A stretch of 64,000 bases of DNA from Enchytraeus crypticus (lineage: Eukaryota; Annelida; Clitellata; Enchytraeida; Enchytraeidae), in contig CAJHZI010000496.1 in the NCBI GenBank assembly GCA_905160935.1, positions 506,001-570,000 of the forward strand, given 5' to 3'. Below are positions 23,701 to 36,500 of the stretch, piece by piece. The notes beneath the pieces were generated by a model that was not told the origin of the DNA, ran no database searches, and was given only the letters and a program-made list of their open reading frames with translations. The first letter of the stretch is position 1. Each line of letters opens with the position of its first letter. The position numbers and the translations under genes are program-made.

Positions 23701-24359
23701 CGCGTTGAGCTAATCTTGTATGTCGCTGAGCTGTGTGGACATCGATACTGTGGTCTATCTACAGGAGTCTGCGAGCGAAAGTCTGTCGATCACTCGATCA
23801 ATCAGCCCTAGTCCAATGATTGAGTCTACACTGTTGCCATACATGAAATGTTTCTTAGATAGGTTGCCATTTCTATACTACATTGAGTTTAATTGGACAT
23901 TATTTACTGGTTACTGTGGATAAAGCCTGGAAGGATTTTGTATTTTTGAAATTTTTTGTGTTCGGGACTGTTGAATCCTTTACTATGTTCTGATCGAATA
24001 TTTTGAAATGCCTAATGGCTTCTTCAGAGTATTTTTTTATTTTGAAGGAGCTTAGAGTTTCTCAATGAACTGTGACTGGATGTCGGAGATAAACTAAAAT
24101 GTTAGTATTGTTTAGTTAAGAATTATGATTAAACATGTTAGATTCTAGTGATGCGTAAAACTCTTGATCACGCTGACCGTGTGACTACGAGAAGGGACTA
24201 TAGCATTTGTGTGATGCATGAATGAGCGATGATGATGTGTTTATTTTCACGTGGATTGTCTATAAGTGCCTATAATATTAACTTATTCTGATGTAAGTTG
24301 TAGATTAGAGTGTGAGCTAACTGAGAAGCGATGCACAGGGTATGATGCAAACCACAACT

Positions 24360-24470
24360 AGAATTTGCCATCGTACTGTATTGACATCATAGACACATGC
24401 TGAACGTAGAAGTTTCCTTCTTCGTTCAGTATGTGTCTATGATGTCATGGATAGTGTATGGTGAATTAAT
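24360..24470 (+). other. Long near-perfect hairpin in the DDX6 3' flank
   Basis: The core arms are 24,382-24,406 (TGACATCATAGACACATGCT then GAACG) and 24,423-24,447. They pair over 25 positions with a single G-U wobble, then one T-T mismatch, then AGAAG/CTTCT around a TTTC loop. Outside the core, 'GAATTTGCCATCGTACT' partly pairs with the reverse complement of 24,450-24,467. The shape resembles a miRNA precursor or a small palindromic MITE. No expression evidence is available. Confidence 0.7.
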
Positions 24471-24794
24471 TCTGTGAGATCCTACTACTTACTGATGTGA
24501 TGCTATCCAACAAACAAGATCTTTGGAGAATTGTTTTTGCCATAAATTGTAGTTCATGGAAGTAGTTTGCAAATGTGCTTTGATGTTCAATTGTGAAAGT
24601 TAGCAACAACTGGTTTGGTAAGCTTGTAATGTTACGCTAACTGTATTATTTAAGGTCCATGTAAATATTGTGAGAACGTTTAGAATGTTTCTGTCTGTCT
24701 GTTGGTTAGATTTCTGTAATGTAACGTTTCCATGTTTGAGATAGGAACGAATATTTATAGCTCGTGTATGATTGTGTACAGTGTATGTATTGGT

Positions 24795-24955
24795 GTTCTC
24801 ATCGACGTGTAGAGAATGTTCTCATCGACGTGTAGAGAATGTTCTCATCGACGTGTAGAGAATGTTCTCATTGACGTGTAGAGGATGTTCTCATCGACGT
24901 GTAGAGGATGTTCTCATTGACGTGTAGAGGATGTTCTCATCGATGTGTAGAGAAA
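24795..24955 (+). repeat. 23-bp minisatellite, seven units
   Basis: Seven exact-length units approximating GTTCTCATCGACGTGTAGAG plus AAT, with C/T and A/G variants. No spacers, so not a CRISPR. Probably transcribed in the DDX6 3' UTR. Confidence 0.95.
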
Positions 24956-26069
24956 CTGTATGAATGTTGTTTTGTGCATTGTTTTCAAGCTGTGATGAGC
25001 ACAGTTATGCAACAGTATGACCTCAGATAAGATCATGATGATAATAAGGATTTAATGTCTCTCTATCTAATAATGATATCACAGAGACTTCCTATCAGGA
25101 CGATCTGACAACCTATCTATAAGATTAAACAAGTGTGTGGCACTGTGGGCTATTTGTATTGAACCTGCGAGAATTCAGACTTGCGACGTATTTATTATAA
25201 AACTGCGAACCGATCTACACTTTTAGTTGCTTTTTTCATCAGAGCGGTTTAATTTTTGGTTTCTATTTAATATTAAACACGGTGTCGACTCCCGGTATAA
25301 TTTATGTTTCAATTAGTATTAAAATTGAAGTTTTCTGCGATCTTTATGGAGGTCGCAAATATTTTTGTTTTGTATTTTGAATTGCTGGCCAGGATTTCGT
25401 GTGACTAAATACTCACCATGGGATATGTAACCATGATTTTAATCTTTCTCGGGAAAAGTTATTTTTAGTTTAGAAATAGTGAAGTTTTAGCTTAGATTGA
25501 CCACTCAGGGAATTGAGAGCATTTCAATATTAGTAGATAGAGTTTTGTTTGGATCAAAATGGCGTACATTTTGTGATGTTGTCAAATAGTCCCTGTTATA
25601 GGCTAATATTGGCTATGTTCGGGGTTGTCGTTCTGGTTGATGCAATATGTTTTGCATGAGGTCTCTGCATAAATAATGATGCTAATGTATCACTAATCTA
25701 TCGGAGTGCACTGCCAGTCTGTCAAATGGTTGATCCGTGGCATAAATTTGTTCTACTGAAGGTAACTTTGGTTTTTTAATGATATTTAAATAAAGTTTTC
25801 TAATTTAAATGTTTACTGTAATGCATGATTTAATCTTAACATTCATGGGCATAGACCATTTATATAAAATTAAGTGTCAATTGATTTTTAAATATGAAGT
25901 GGTTTTGATCATACTTATGACATCAATTGTTCATGAATTGTTTATTATGTTAATGCAGATTTATCAGAAATGTAGAATTACAATTGAAAAATACAAGATT
26001 TTCTTATGTTTAAATTACTGAATTATGTGAAAATTGCGGGAAGCAATAAACCAGAATGACGGTTCGCAA

Positions 26070-27224
26070 TGTTGTGTTGAGCTCTTTTATATCATTACAC
26101 TCTTACATAGTTTTCACTGGTAATTATAATAGTTAGGTTAATATTTGTTTTCTCTAGATATAGAATACAATACGTACAAGGCTAGGTGGCTCTTTCAACA
26201 GCTTTGACCTGCCTTATTTTCTTCTGATGCTTTTTGTCATAATCGGCTTCATACATATGCTTGTAGCGAAACGCAGAGACCATATTGAGCTTGCCCTCAT
26301 CTCTTTCTCACTCTCTCTGTCATATGTCAGATCCAAAGTATACTGTATATTGCCATTTGCTGCAGCTCGTACTTCATAAAGAGTAGTAAGATGAAGAATT
26401 AGTAATCCCAACCCATAGGTATATGTAGCTTGTAGATAAATGTAACATGTAGGTATAACGTAGCGTGTAGGTATAATTTATCTAATAACTTGTATCATGA
26501 GATGATGGTCTCCATCAGCTGATACTCAGTCGTGGCATACAACATACAGAGAAAAGATTGTGTCAAATAACAGCATAGTAGGACTTACTGCTTGTTCCTC
26601 GTCAAACTAACTTAAGAAAAGTGTATTGCCTTATCTATAGTGTTGGTTGAAGAACGCCGCACTTGATTTCCTTGTACAATTCGGTTACAACAGTCATGAG
26701 ATCATAACGAACTTTGCCAGTGAGTGGCTCGTCGTTTATTAAACATAATAGCTGTTGTAATAAGTAAAATACAAAATAAAAGAATTTACAATTATCACAA
26801 TATTACTTAAAGCATGTATATACTATGACAAGAATGATACCAATAAAATTACGGTATAATATATTTGCACTGCTAATACACGAAAGCAAAATATATTGTA
26901 ATAGATTTGGGCCTAATTAGACCTAAAGTCTGATTGCCTAAATAGAATACGTCAGCTTATCTCCTGCAACAATCAAACATATCGGATGTCTTTATGTTCG
27001 ATATTGTCGCGGACGGAATCGGGAATCTAGTTGCCTCATAGTTGTTGAACAACATAGCTTCATAACTCAGATAACAGCACTACAATATAATATTACGATT
27101 GTGTTCTGTTTATTAGTTAATAATAATATAATAATAACCTCCGACAATTTCTACAGCGGTGTCATGGCCGGTGTCCGGTCTTCGAGACCGCTTGATATTG
27201 TGGAGGACAACACTCTAACGCTCT
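26070..27224. other. Intergenic stretch between convergent genes, no gene seen
   Basis: Separates the DDX6 3' end (plus) from the 3' end of the CAP-membrane gene (minus). No exon or repeat family recognised. Confidence 0.5.
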
Positions 27225-27240
27225 CATTTTTATTTTTTCG
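27225..27240 (-). terminator. Candidate polyadenylation signal of the CAP-membrane gene
   Basis: Minus-strand AATAAA (plus TTTATT) about 290 bases after the stop codon at 27,525. Chosen only by motif and distance. Confidence 0.35.
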
Positions 27241-27524
27241 TAAATACGCTCTAATTTGAACTAAGCATGTATATACATTACATATACGCACACTTCATTA
27301 ATCCACTTGCATAGTGTTTGCAGTTGTTCTTTCTCGTTGTCGAAGAATTCCTCTACTGAACAATTCTCCTATAAGGATTGTTGTGATCAGCGGTTCACTC
27401 CTCCAGCCACATACACTACCTACGTTAGAAGCTGCGTCGCTAGAATTTAAACTAACTCTCGGCTGCCTGCGTAAACTGTATTCTAGATTAGCTTGATCAG
27501 TGGCACTGTATGAAGTTGAGGGCT

Positions 27525-30500
27525 TCATTGGGGGATATCAGATGGATTACTTCGGCTCATATTGTTATTTCGTATATTTGTTTGACTAATAGAATTGACT
27601 GATAGACTTGGATGAGAAGATGTATTCTGTGGCTCAGTGAGATTGTTATCATAGAGATTTCGGGCTGATGTTTGAGGTAGATTAGGCCGGTTGTGACTGT
27701 ATGCAATCGAGGCTGTATCACTGTCGTAGAATGCTCGATTATTTACCCCTATATCACTCGCACTAATATCAGATGACTCGCTATCTGTACGAATATGACG
27801 AATCATTGATTCATCATCTGTCCTGCAGTCACCCTCGTATACTGGGTAATAATGTAATCGTTCTCCATTTGCGCCCTCTGTCCTTGTCCTATTTGTCCTC
27901 GTAATGTCTGGTCCTATTGTACTTTCTGCCCTTGTACTTGTACTTCCAGTTTCTGTACTATCATTCCCGTTACCTAGTCTTCTATATATCCTATCAGGAT
28001 TTGTTGCATTTATTGTACTGTTTTCTACATATCTACTTGTACTATTAGTTCTAGTACTATCAGTCCTCACGCTGTCATCTGGTCCTCTACTTGTACTGTA
28101 CGCCTTTGTACTAGCCTGTACTCCAGCTGTACAATCCTGTGCTGTAGATCTACTGCTGTGTACGGCGGATAATGTAACTTCATTTAACTGGACTGCAGCA
28201 TTATTGTACGTATCGTAAATATCACGGGTATTGTTCAGCTCAGCTCTAGTACCTCCAGCTATTCTGTCACCCCTCGTATTTCCCGAAGCTCTATATCTAC
28301 CATCACTACCAACACTACCACCACCACTACCACCACCACTTCCACCACTACCACCACCACCACTAACACCACCACTACAACCACCACCACCATTGTCGCT
28401 AGCTCTAGTACGATCACTTCTAGTATCGCCATTATTTTCTCTTCTAACGTCATCGCTACTCTCACCATGAATACTGCCAGCAACAGGAACGCCATTTTCG
28501 TAACCATCACTACGACCTCTAGAATTACAGTTAACAACCTGAGCTCTATTATTATCATGGCTACTGCTGTTACCTCTTGTGATACTATTCTCATTGATAT
28601 TGGCTCCTCTATTGTAGCTCTCACTGATCTGCTCATGTCTTCTGTTGCTGACGTCACCGGTAACGTCACTGTTTCTATTACTAGTGCCACCGCTTATATA
28701 CCCACTGGTACTTGATCCACCCCTGGAGGCTTCCGTCTCCATGTATACGACGTCGGCGTACTTCGGAGGTTCAATGGACTCGTAGGGTGGAGCAATGGAA
28801 GAGTAGGACATGGCTCGCTCAGAGTAGGGGGGGGGAGGAATGAGGTAGTTACTGGCGAGGGCGTAGGATGGAGGAGGTCCGTCGCTGATCGCCTGAGACA
28901 CCGAGTAAACGCTGGCTGAACCCGGCACAGATGAACTACGACTTCTCGAGCCCCGGGCCCTTCGCTGCTCCAGCCGCTTCCTTCTGGAGTATAAACAATG
29001 AAACAGACTTTACATAGAGACTGTTCTATTCAATTCAATTTAAATTCAATTTAATAAGAACAACAAACATCAATCAGTCAATCAATCAATAAGAATTAAA
29101 TGTCCGATTACTACGTTTAAAGTCTGCTACGTGGCAATAAAACTATGTTTAACGTCTGTTTACGTAGCAGTAAAACTGTGTTTAACGTCTGTTCATATGG
29201 CACGAAGGACTATCAGAGATTGTTGAGTTGAGAATCAAATCTTTGACCTACTTGATATCAGTCAACCACGCTATCAACTCACCCATAACACTGATAAATA
29301 AATGCCTCAACTTTATTAATGTTAATGATTTGGTAAAGTAAAGAGGCATTATAGTGAAATGATCAACTAGGTTGATATCTATCACTTTTAATACCACACG
29401 TTTAAGCCGTTAGAACAGTACAGTACAATAGTTTAGTTCTTTCATATGTACGAGCTGACCTGGTGCAGATGACGACGTGTATAGTTGAGATGATGAGGAG
29501 GATGAAGAGCAGCACAGCGCCACAGATCACTCCTATCACCACACCCACCGTAGATCTGCCCGAGCTAGATGAGTCCACTACCAATCAATCAATGTGCAAA
29601 TCAATCATTTAATCGATCAGTTAATAAATCACGTGGCATTAATCAATGTGTTAATCAATCATTTAAGCGATCAGTTAATAAATCACGTGGTATTAATCAA
29701 TGCGTTAATCAATCATTTAATCGATCAGTTAATATATCAATCCATAAATTGATCAATTATTCAATAATCGATCACTCAAATATATCATATTGTTATCAAT
29801 CAATCAACCATTAATAAATAAATCAGTAAATTAGTATCACCTGTCAATAAATTAATTAATTACAAATAAGGAAGTCAATTAATCAGACAATGGAGAGAGA
29901 AAATAGAGATATAAGTTCATTTCAGCATCAACTCGACACCAAATGCACTGACATCATATAAAATGAATCAATCAGCCGATTAATCAATCGATCTAATAGC
30001 AAATCAATAAGCTAATCGTTATATCTAACAATTAGTTCGTCCATCAGTCATCAATCCAATCCAATTTCAATTCAATCCAATCATATTGAGAATCCGAAGA
30101 TAAAGTCATTAGCATGAATAATAATTATTATTCATTAGTATTTAATTATAATTAATACTAAATGAACTATTTACCGGTATCTATATCACACCCGGGTCCC
30201 TGAGAGCGAGAACAGCTCACTGTGGCCAAGCCTCGAGATGTTGTTGTTGCTGTAGCCCTCACAGCTGTTCTTGTTGTTTGATCTACAAAGCAACAGAGCA
30301 GAATAAGATAAACAACAGACAGCATACAACGCAAATCCATCGGCAGCAGCCATGATGACTTCAGCAGTCATATAAATGTGATTCTTCACTCTTCAACTCA
30401 TGTTACGTTGTACTTATGTATATTACACATTTAATTATCATCATCATCATCCTCCCTTAAATCCCAGTTTAACCAGGGTCGGGATACAAATAGACTGTCT

Positions 30501-33500
30501 CAAATGCTCTCTGTCCTATACCACACCACCAGCCAATCCCCTATTCGAGACTTTTCCATTCATTTAAATTTTTGTAGCAATTTCTGGAGACTAGGCGCTC
30601 ACCAACCGAATGCCCTTTCTGAAGTTGGGTTGGATCTAACTGTTATGGCGCCTACTACGACACGTGTATAATCATACGATTGGTCTATTCTTAAAGCAAC
30701 CCGGACACAACAAGAGAAATTAATTATAATTAAGTAAATATAAAAATGTATCTATGAATTTGAGAGACTAGTAGAATGTGGCGAAGACTCAGACCGATAC
30801 ACACTTTTACACAGAGAGATAGAGACAGCGACAGAGACAGAGAAAACACAGCATACTGTCTCTCGACAGGTCCGTAGCATATAACTCCTCTACATATTTC
30901 TATCATCTGCTCTTCTCGTCATATAAGAATATGAATAAATGCGACAGAATACGAATAACTTATGAAATCATTCAGCTCTTCTTTCTATTCCATATAATTA
31001 TCAATTGTCTATTAGTGCCAACTCTATTTAGAACTCCTTTGTTCGTAACTTTATCACTCATTTTGATCTTCTCCATTCTTTTCAAGAGCCACATCTCGAG
31101 GGCTTCCAAGCCTTCCAGTTTCCTGATATCCTTCTTTTTATACGTCCTTGTGCCACAGCTCACGAGCAAAAAGTAGACGAGTGCCGTCCTCAATAAAGTC
31201 TCTACAATCTTGGTTGATTTTTTCAAACGTTTAGTTAGTAGTTCTTTCCTATTAATGAAGTCCTCTTGTCTATTAACACATGATAAATAACGAGTGGATG
31301 ACTACAAGTACCTAGGGTAGTTGACACTGAGGAGGGACCTCTAACTGTGTGCAAGGGATACTTGGTGGTGGGAGCAGGGATCAGGGTTGTGGAGTCCTCG
31401 GAACTATTCGCTATGAACGGGGGTCCCAGCTCTGATGAACTCAAGTAGTCTTCTTCTCCCACTTCTGCACACAATACGATGAGATTATATACAATACGAT
31501 GAGATTATATACAATACGATGAGATTATATACAATACGATGAGATCTATACAATACGATGAGATCTATACAATACGATGAGATCTATACAAAACGATGAG
31601 ATTCTAGAAAATACGATGAGATTCTAGAAAATACGATGAGATCTATACAATACGACGAGATCTATACAATACGATGAGATCTATACAATACGATGAGATC
31701 TATACAATACGATGAGATCTATACAATACGATGAGATCTATACAATACGATGAGATCTTTACAATACGATGAGATCTATACAATACGATGAGATTATATT
31801 CAATACGATTGTAATGGAGATTATAGAACGGCATTAATACAAGAGAGAGAGAGAGAGAGACAGAGAGACTGAGAGAGTTGTAATTGTAAGAATGGATACA
31901 GCAGTATTAATACATGACGCCAGTACATGTATATAAACCGCTAGCTACAGCTAGAGCGGATACATTCATTCATTCGGACTAGCAGCGAGAGAGAGTTCAG
32001 TTGAACTAAGCATTCGAATTCATTCGTTCATTCGCAGTCGAGGACAGTTACATCGAGAAAACAGTGTAGAATCATCGGGTAGCGGGGTTTGTTGCTGGAA
32101 GGATGCAACAGGAAAGCGGTGGTTAAATGGGAGGCAGGTGCCTGTAGCGATCAGACAGCGCTGGAGCTTTTAGGCACAATGTTCATGCGAGGAGCGCTAA
32201 CGTTACGCTCGCCGAATTAGTAACTATAACTTAATATAGAGACTGCTAAAGTGTAGTTTAGAGTATGCATGTTGCTGAGATAAAATATGGACTAATAAAA
32301 TAGAACATAGCAATCGCTGTTAATTAACTGCGTTCGTCTAATTATCACGGCAATCTTAGCGGTCCTTCGTTTCATCAGTGGCCTATCTGGCAGAACAACA
32401 GATCGATCCCGTGCCGGGCTCTACAGCTATGTTCCCAAGTCATCATCATAGCGTCAACGGACGTTAAATACATCTTCAACTTCTACTTCTAATTATCATC
32501 ATTTATATTCCACCGTTATCTTAATACGAGGAGATTCTAAACAATACAACGAGATTCTAAACAATACAACGAGATTCTAAACAATACAACGAGATTCTAA
32601 ACAATACAACGAGATTATAAACAATACAACGAGATTATATACAATACAACGAGATTATAAACAATACAACGAGATTATAAACAATACAACGAGATTATAT
32701 ACAATACAACGAGATTATAAACAATACAAGGAGATTATATACAATACAATGAGATTCTATACAATACGATGAGAGTTAATCGTCCGCTACTTCATTTATC
32801 GGCCAAATGTTGGACGCAAAAAAGTTGGCCATAGCTATATTATAATCTACTTGTATATTATACACTAACTCCCTCAGACTACAAAATAATGACAGGTCAT
32901 TGGTATACAAATCCCAAAAATTCTCTGTCTTCTGTTTTAATCGGCATATTTCAACGCGACGATGTGTTGTGCAACATCCCCAGTAACAACATTCCTCTAG
33001 GTATTTTTTGCTAAACATTACCTGGTAGAATATCTTACCTAAACTAGGATTCATTAGAGAAGCTTAGCTAAACTAGGATTCATTAGAGAAGCTTAGCTAA
33101 ACTAGGATTCATTAGAGAAGCTTAGCTAAACTAGGATTCATTAGAGAAGCTTAGCTAAACTAGGATTCATTAGAGAAGCTTAGCTAAACTAGGATTCATT
33201 AGAGAAGCTTAGCTAAACTAGGATTCATTAGAGAAGCTTAGCTAAACTAGGATTCAAGGGAAGATGATGATAATGATCATTTAAATGACAGATCTCAGCA
33301 TTGGCAGCCATTTTATGTTACGTAACGCGAGTTGAACATCTAAAATGGGTTTGTTTGATTTTGTCGATGAATTTTCAGTACAGTGTTGAGATTTCGAGAT
33401 AACAAAATTTTATAAAACTAACTCTAAATAGGATTTAATTTATATACTCATAATAGCTTACCTTTAGGTAACCAGTTTACTTTAAATAATATTTTGTTAA

Positions 33501-36500
33501 ATGTCCACCACAGTAATTCGGTTCAATTTATTAAGCAGAAAGGATAAAAACATTTTATTATATGAACAGTACAATGATTTCAAAATGTAAGCATATTTTT
33601 CTTAGATTCCACTCATATAATGTCGACTATACGATATTTAACTCTTTCTTACCTGCACACAAACCATCCAAACATATAGGATGCGTGGAGGGGCACTGAT
33701 TGCACACACCGCCGGACTGTATAACCTCCTCCGGTTGACTGCAAGAACAACAAAGGCCTCTAAATGTCGATTTAGTTACTATATATAGCTCATAAATAAA
33801 TCTTCCAGTGTTAAATCTTTTACTATCATCAATCATATTTTATTTATCCCGATCTTAGCTAGACTGGGGTTCAAGGGAAGATGATGCTGATCATCATCAT
33901 CATCGAGATAGATATGAACTAGCATTTATTTCTTCAGCAAGCAACTGAATCGATATATTTTTGTGGTCATAGGAGAAAAGAGTAAATGGACCCAAAATAA
34001 AACTTTGCTTGATGATTCTAAACGGTGATCATCATGAGAAAACTTCAATGTCTGGATGACAGCGATTTAAAAATGCCAAGAGCTCAGTGTCAAAAAAAAG
34101 ATTCCAGAGAATAAGTTACGATTAGATGCGTAATTAAGAATCGTGAGGTTGCAGCAGGGTCAAATACAATACAAAGGTAATGTATTTTATTTTATTTTAT
34201 CTGAACAAGAACACTCATAAGCAATCCTGTTTTTTTATTCATAAACTAAGAGTCAACTTTGTCACCCTGTTTATGAACGAAAATTGGAAGTAAGTTGAAG
34301 GCGATTCTGAAATGATGACCGTTTCCTTTTGAATAGGTAGCCTGAGTTATGCTAACTCTATAAAATGCTTATGCGAAAGATCATGATCTGGTAGTGGGAA
34401 ATACGGGTATTACCACTAGAAGAGTGAAATTTCAGAAAGTACAGTTCTTGGAAGCTTTCTGAAAAGATATATCATGAGTGATGGAAATTGTAATAACACA
34501 TGAAATATGTAAAGGTTTACAAGTGATTTGTTCTTCCTAAATCTCAACCTACTATCTAACGAGAAGGTCGACTCTAAATCCACAGAAATCATCCCAACTC
34601 TGGATCTTCAGACTTTTCAAATATGACAATTAAAACTCGTCTTAAACAGGAAAATAGGCAGCATAAGCATTGCAGATTAAAACACAGCAAGAAATAAGTG
34701 ACAAAATAGTTCACAGGTTAATGGAACTAGACTTGTCCTTCTTTTATGTTAGATTTGCCTCTAAAGTCATATTTCTTAACAAACGATTAACAAATATTTT
34801 TAACATCTTATTATGGGGCGTCTTACTAATTCATTATACATGCAATGCATTACTTGTCATGTATTTGCTAGAACACGAACTTTGAATAAGCATTGACAAA
34901 CTAGACTTGCAGTATAAGTTTATGTTACTAGCTCATTTCCAGCACTAGACTAATGCAAGACGCACAAAGTCACGACGCTAGGTTAATTAAACATTGGCTT
35001 ATAGCTGAAAATGAAGACAGTAAATTCCTTGCTGAGTGACTGAGCATAATGAAGAGGAAATGCTCGTATCGTTAGATATTCAAAGCCAATAAGCCGAAAA
35101 TGGTATTAATTACTCAAAGGCATTTGGTACGAGATTTGATATGGTTTAGTACTTGAGATTCATTTCAATTATTGAATATATCTGCAACATCCTAAAGTGC
35201 AATCATCGAGCGAGTGAACTTTAGTATTAAAAGTTTAAAGACAACCATAGAGATGCGGTTATATCTTCATGGTTGCCTATCAATAATCTACATTTAGCAT
35301 CAAAATTTGAAAAAATTATTTTATTTAATGTTCTCTAGCGTTATGATTACTGACCGGTTCTTGGCATATGCTCCAAATACAGATTTAAAAAAGGCCAATA
35401 AAGACCACTCCATCAACCAATAAGCCCATACCATTATGTAATACATCGGAATTATAAGACTTCACAAATTATTTTTTGTTGCCATCTTCAGCTCCTGATA
35501 TCCTTCCTTCAGTGCACTGCCAAGTGGCAGGTTCAAGGTACATATTCATACTCAAAGTCTGCTTTCTCGCTAAATAAGAGCACTCCTTAGATCAACAAGT
35601 TAATCCCTTCACCAAATCTATGCCTAACCTTATGTAGCCTATATCTTGGGAAAATACCAGCTTCTGAGGTGGTTTGCCGTTGCCTTCCTCAGTTAGATGG
35701 ATTAATTACCATTTAATCCTGGGGAAAATATTTCATTGTGAGGTGGGTCCCATCTTGCCATCCTCAGCTCCTGCCTTAGTCGCCTCTTACGTACACGCAG
35801 CAGATTGTTTGCGGTTGCCCTCTTCTGCAGTGGTCCAACCACACCCGAGCACAACACGGAGTGTGGCTGTGTGGAGCACAACTCCTGATATATCGCCTCT
35901 TAAAACGCGAGCAGTTTACGGTAGGTCTATTTATCCTGACATATCAATGAAAAAGCACTGAATGTATTGGAAATTGACATATTAAACGACCGCTGGTCAC
36001 ATCAACTTAATCTATTAATCTAATAACAACACTGCAGATTACAAATGGAGGATTGAGACGAAAGAACTCAAGAAAACCTTTTGAAGCCTATGATACAGGC
36101 ATATACAGTAATGTTGATCATCTGCAGCTCCTCATTGGTTATGAAGGTGGGACAGAACGTCCTTGTGCAGCCGATTGCGTAGAGGTTGGCGTAGTAAAAC
36201 TGCAAGTGCATAAATCGAAACAAGACAGGTGTCAAATATCGAGCAGAATCTCTCTCCTAAAATATAGACCTCTCGACTGAAATGTGTACGTCATATAAGT
36301 GTATAGTCTCATAGGTGTACACTCATGTACGTGTACACTCTCATAAGTGTACAATCACAATCTATCAATCAATATGAATTTAAAGTCCAGTTCCTCGCCA
36401 TAAGGCAATGTCAGGGACGTTTAATAAGTGGATCACATAACTTGACATAATTGTACACTCACATAAGTGTACACTCTTATAAATTTGCACTCATTTAAGT

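Larger units (their letters stand above)
23701..26070 (+). other. DDX6 3' UTR candidate region
   Basis: No further coding exon is seen after the DDX6 stop. AATAAA hexamers occur near 25,788 and 26,046; the latter is followed by a GT-rich stretch. Either could end the transcript, making a 3' UTR of roughly 2.1-2.4 kb. It contains a strong hairpin (24,360-24,470) and a 23-bp tandem repeat. Confidence 0.4.

Noticed and set aside
24795-24955. CRISPR-like regular repeats
   Set aside because: Units are directly adjacent with no spacers, and the genome is eukaryotic.
28259-28690. Alternative minus-strand frame rich in Val/Ile (143 residues)
   Set aside because: Shadow of the Gly/Ser-coding repeat in the CAP-membrane tail exon; the other frame has consistent splicing.
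29569-29814. Plus-strand frame of 18-residue repeats (INQCVNQSF...)
   Set aside because: Product of the 54-bp tandem repeat; no start, domain or splice support.
32776-33054. Cys-containing minus-strand frame of 92 residues in a CAP-membrane intron
   Set aside because: No acceptor/donor pair with fitting phase; the neighbouring exons already join in phase without it.
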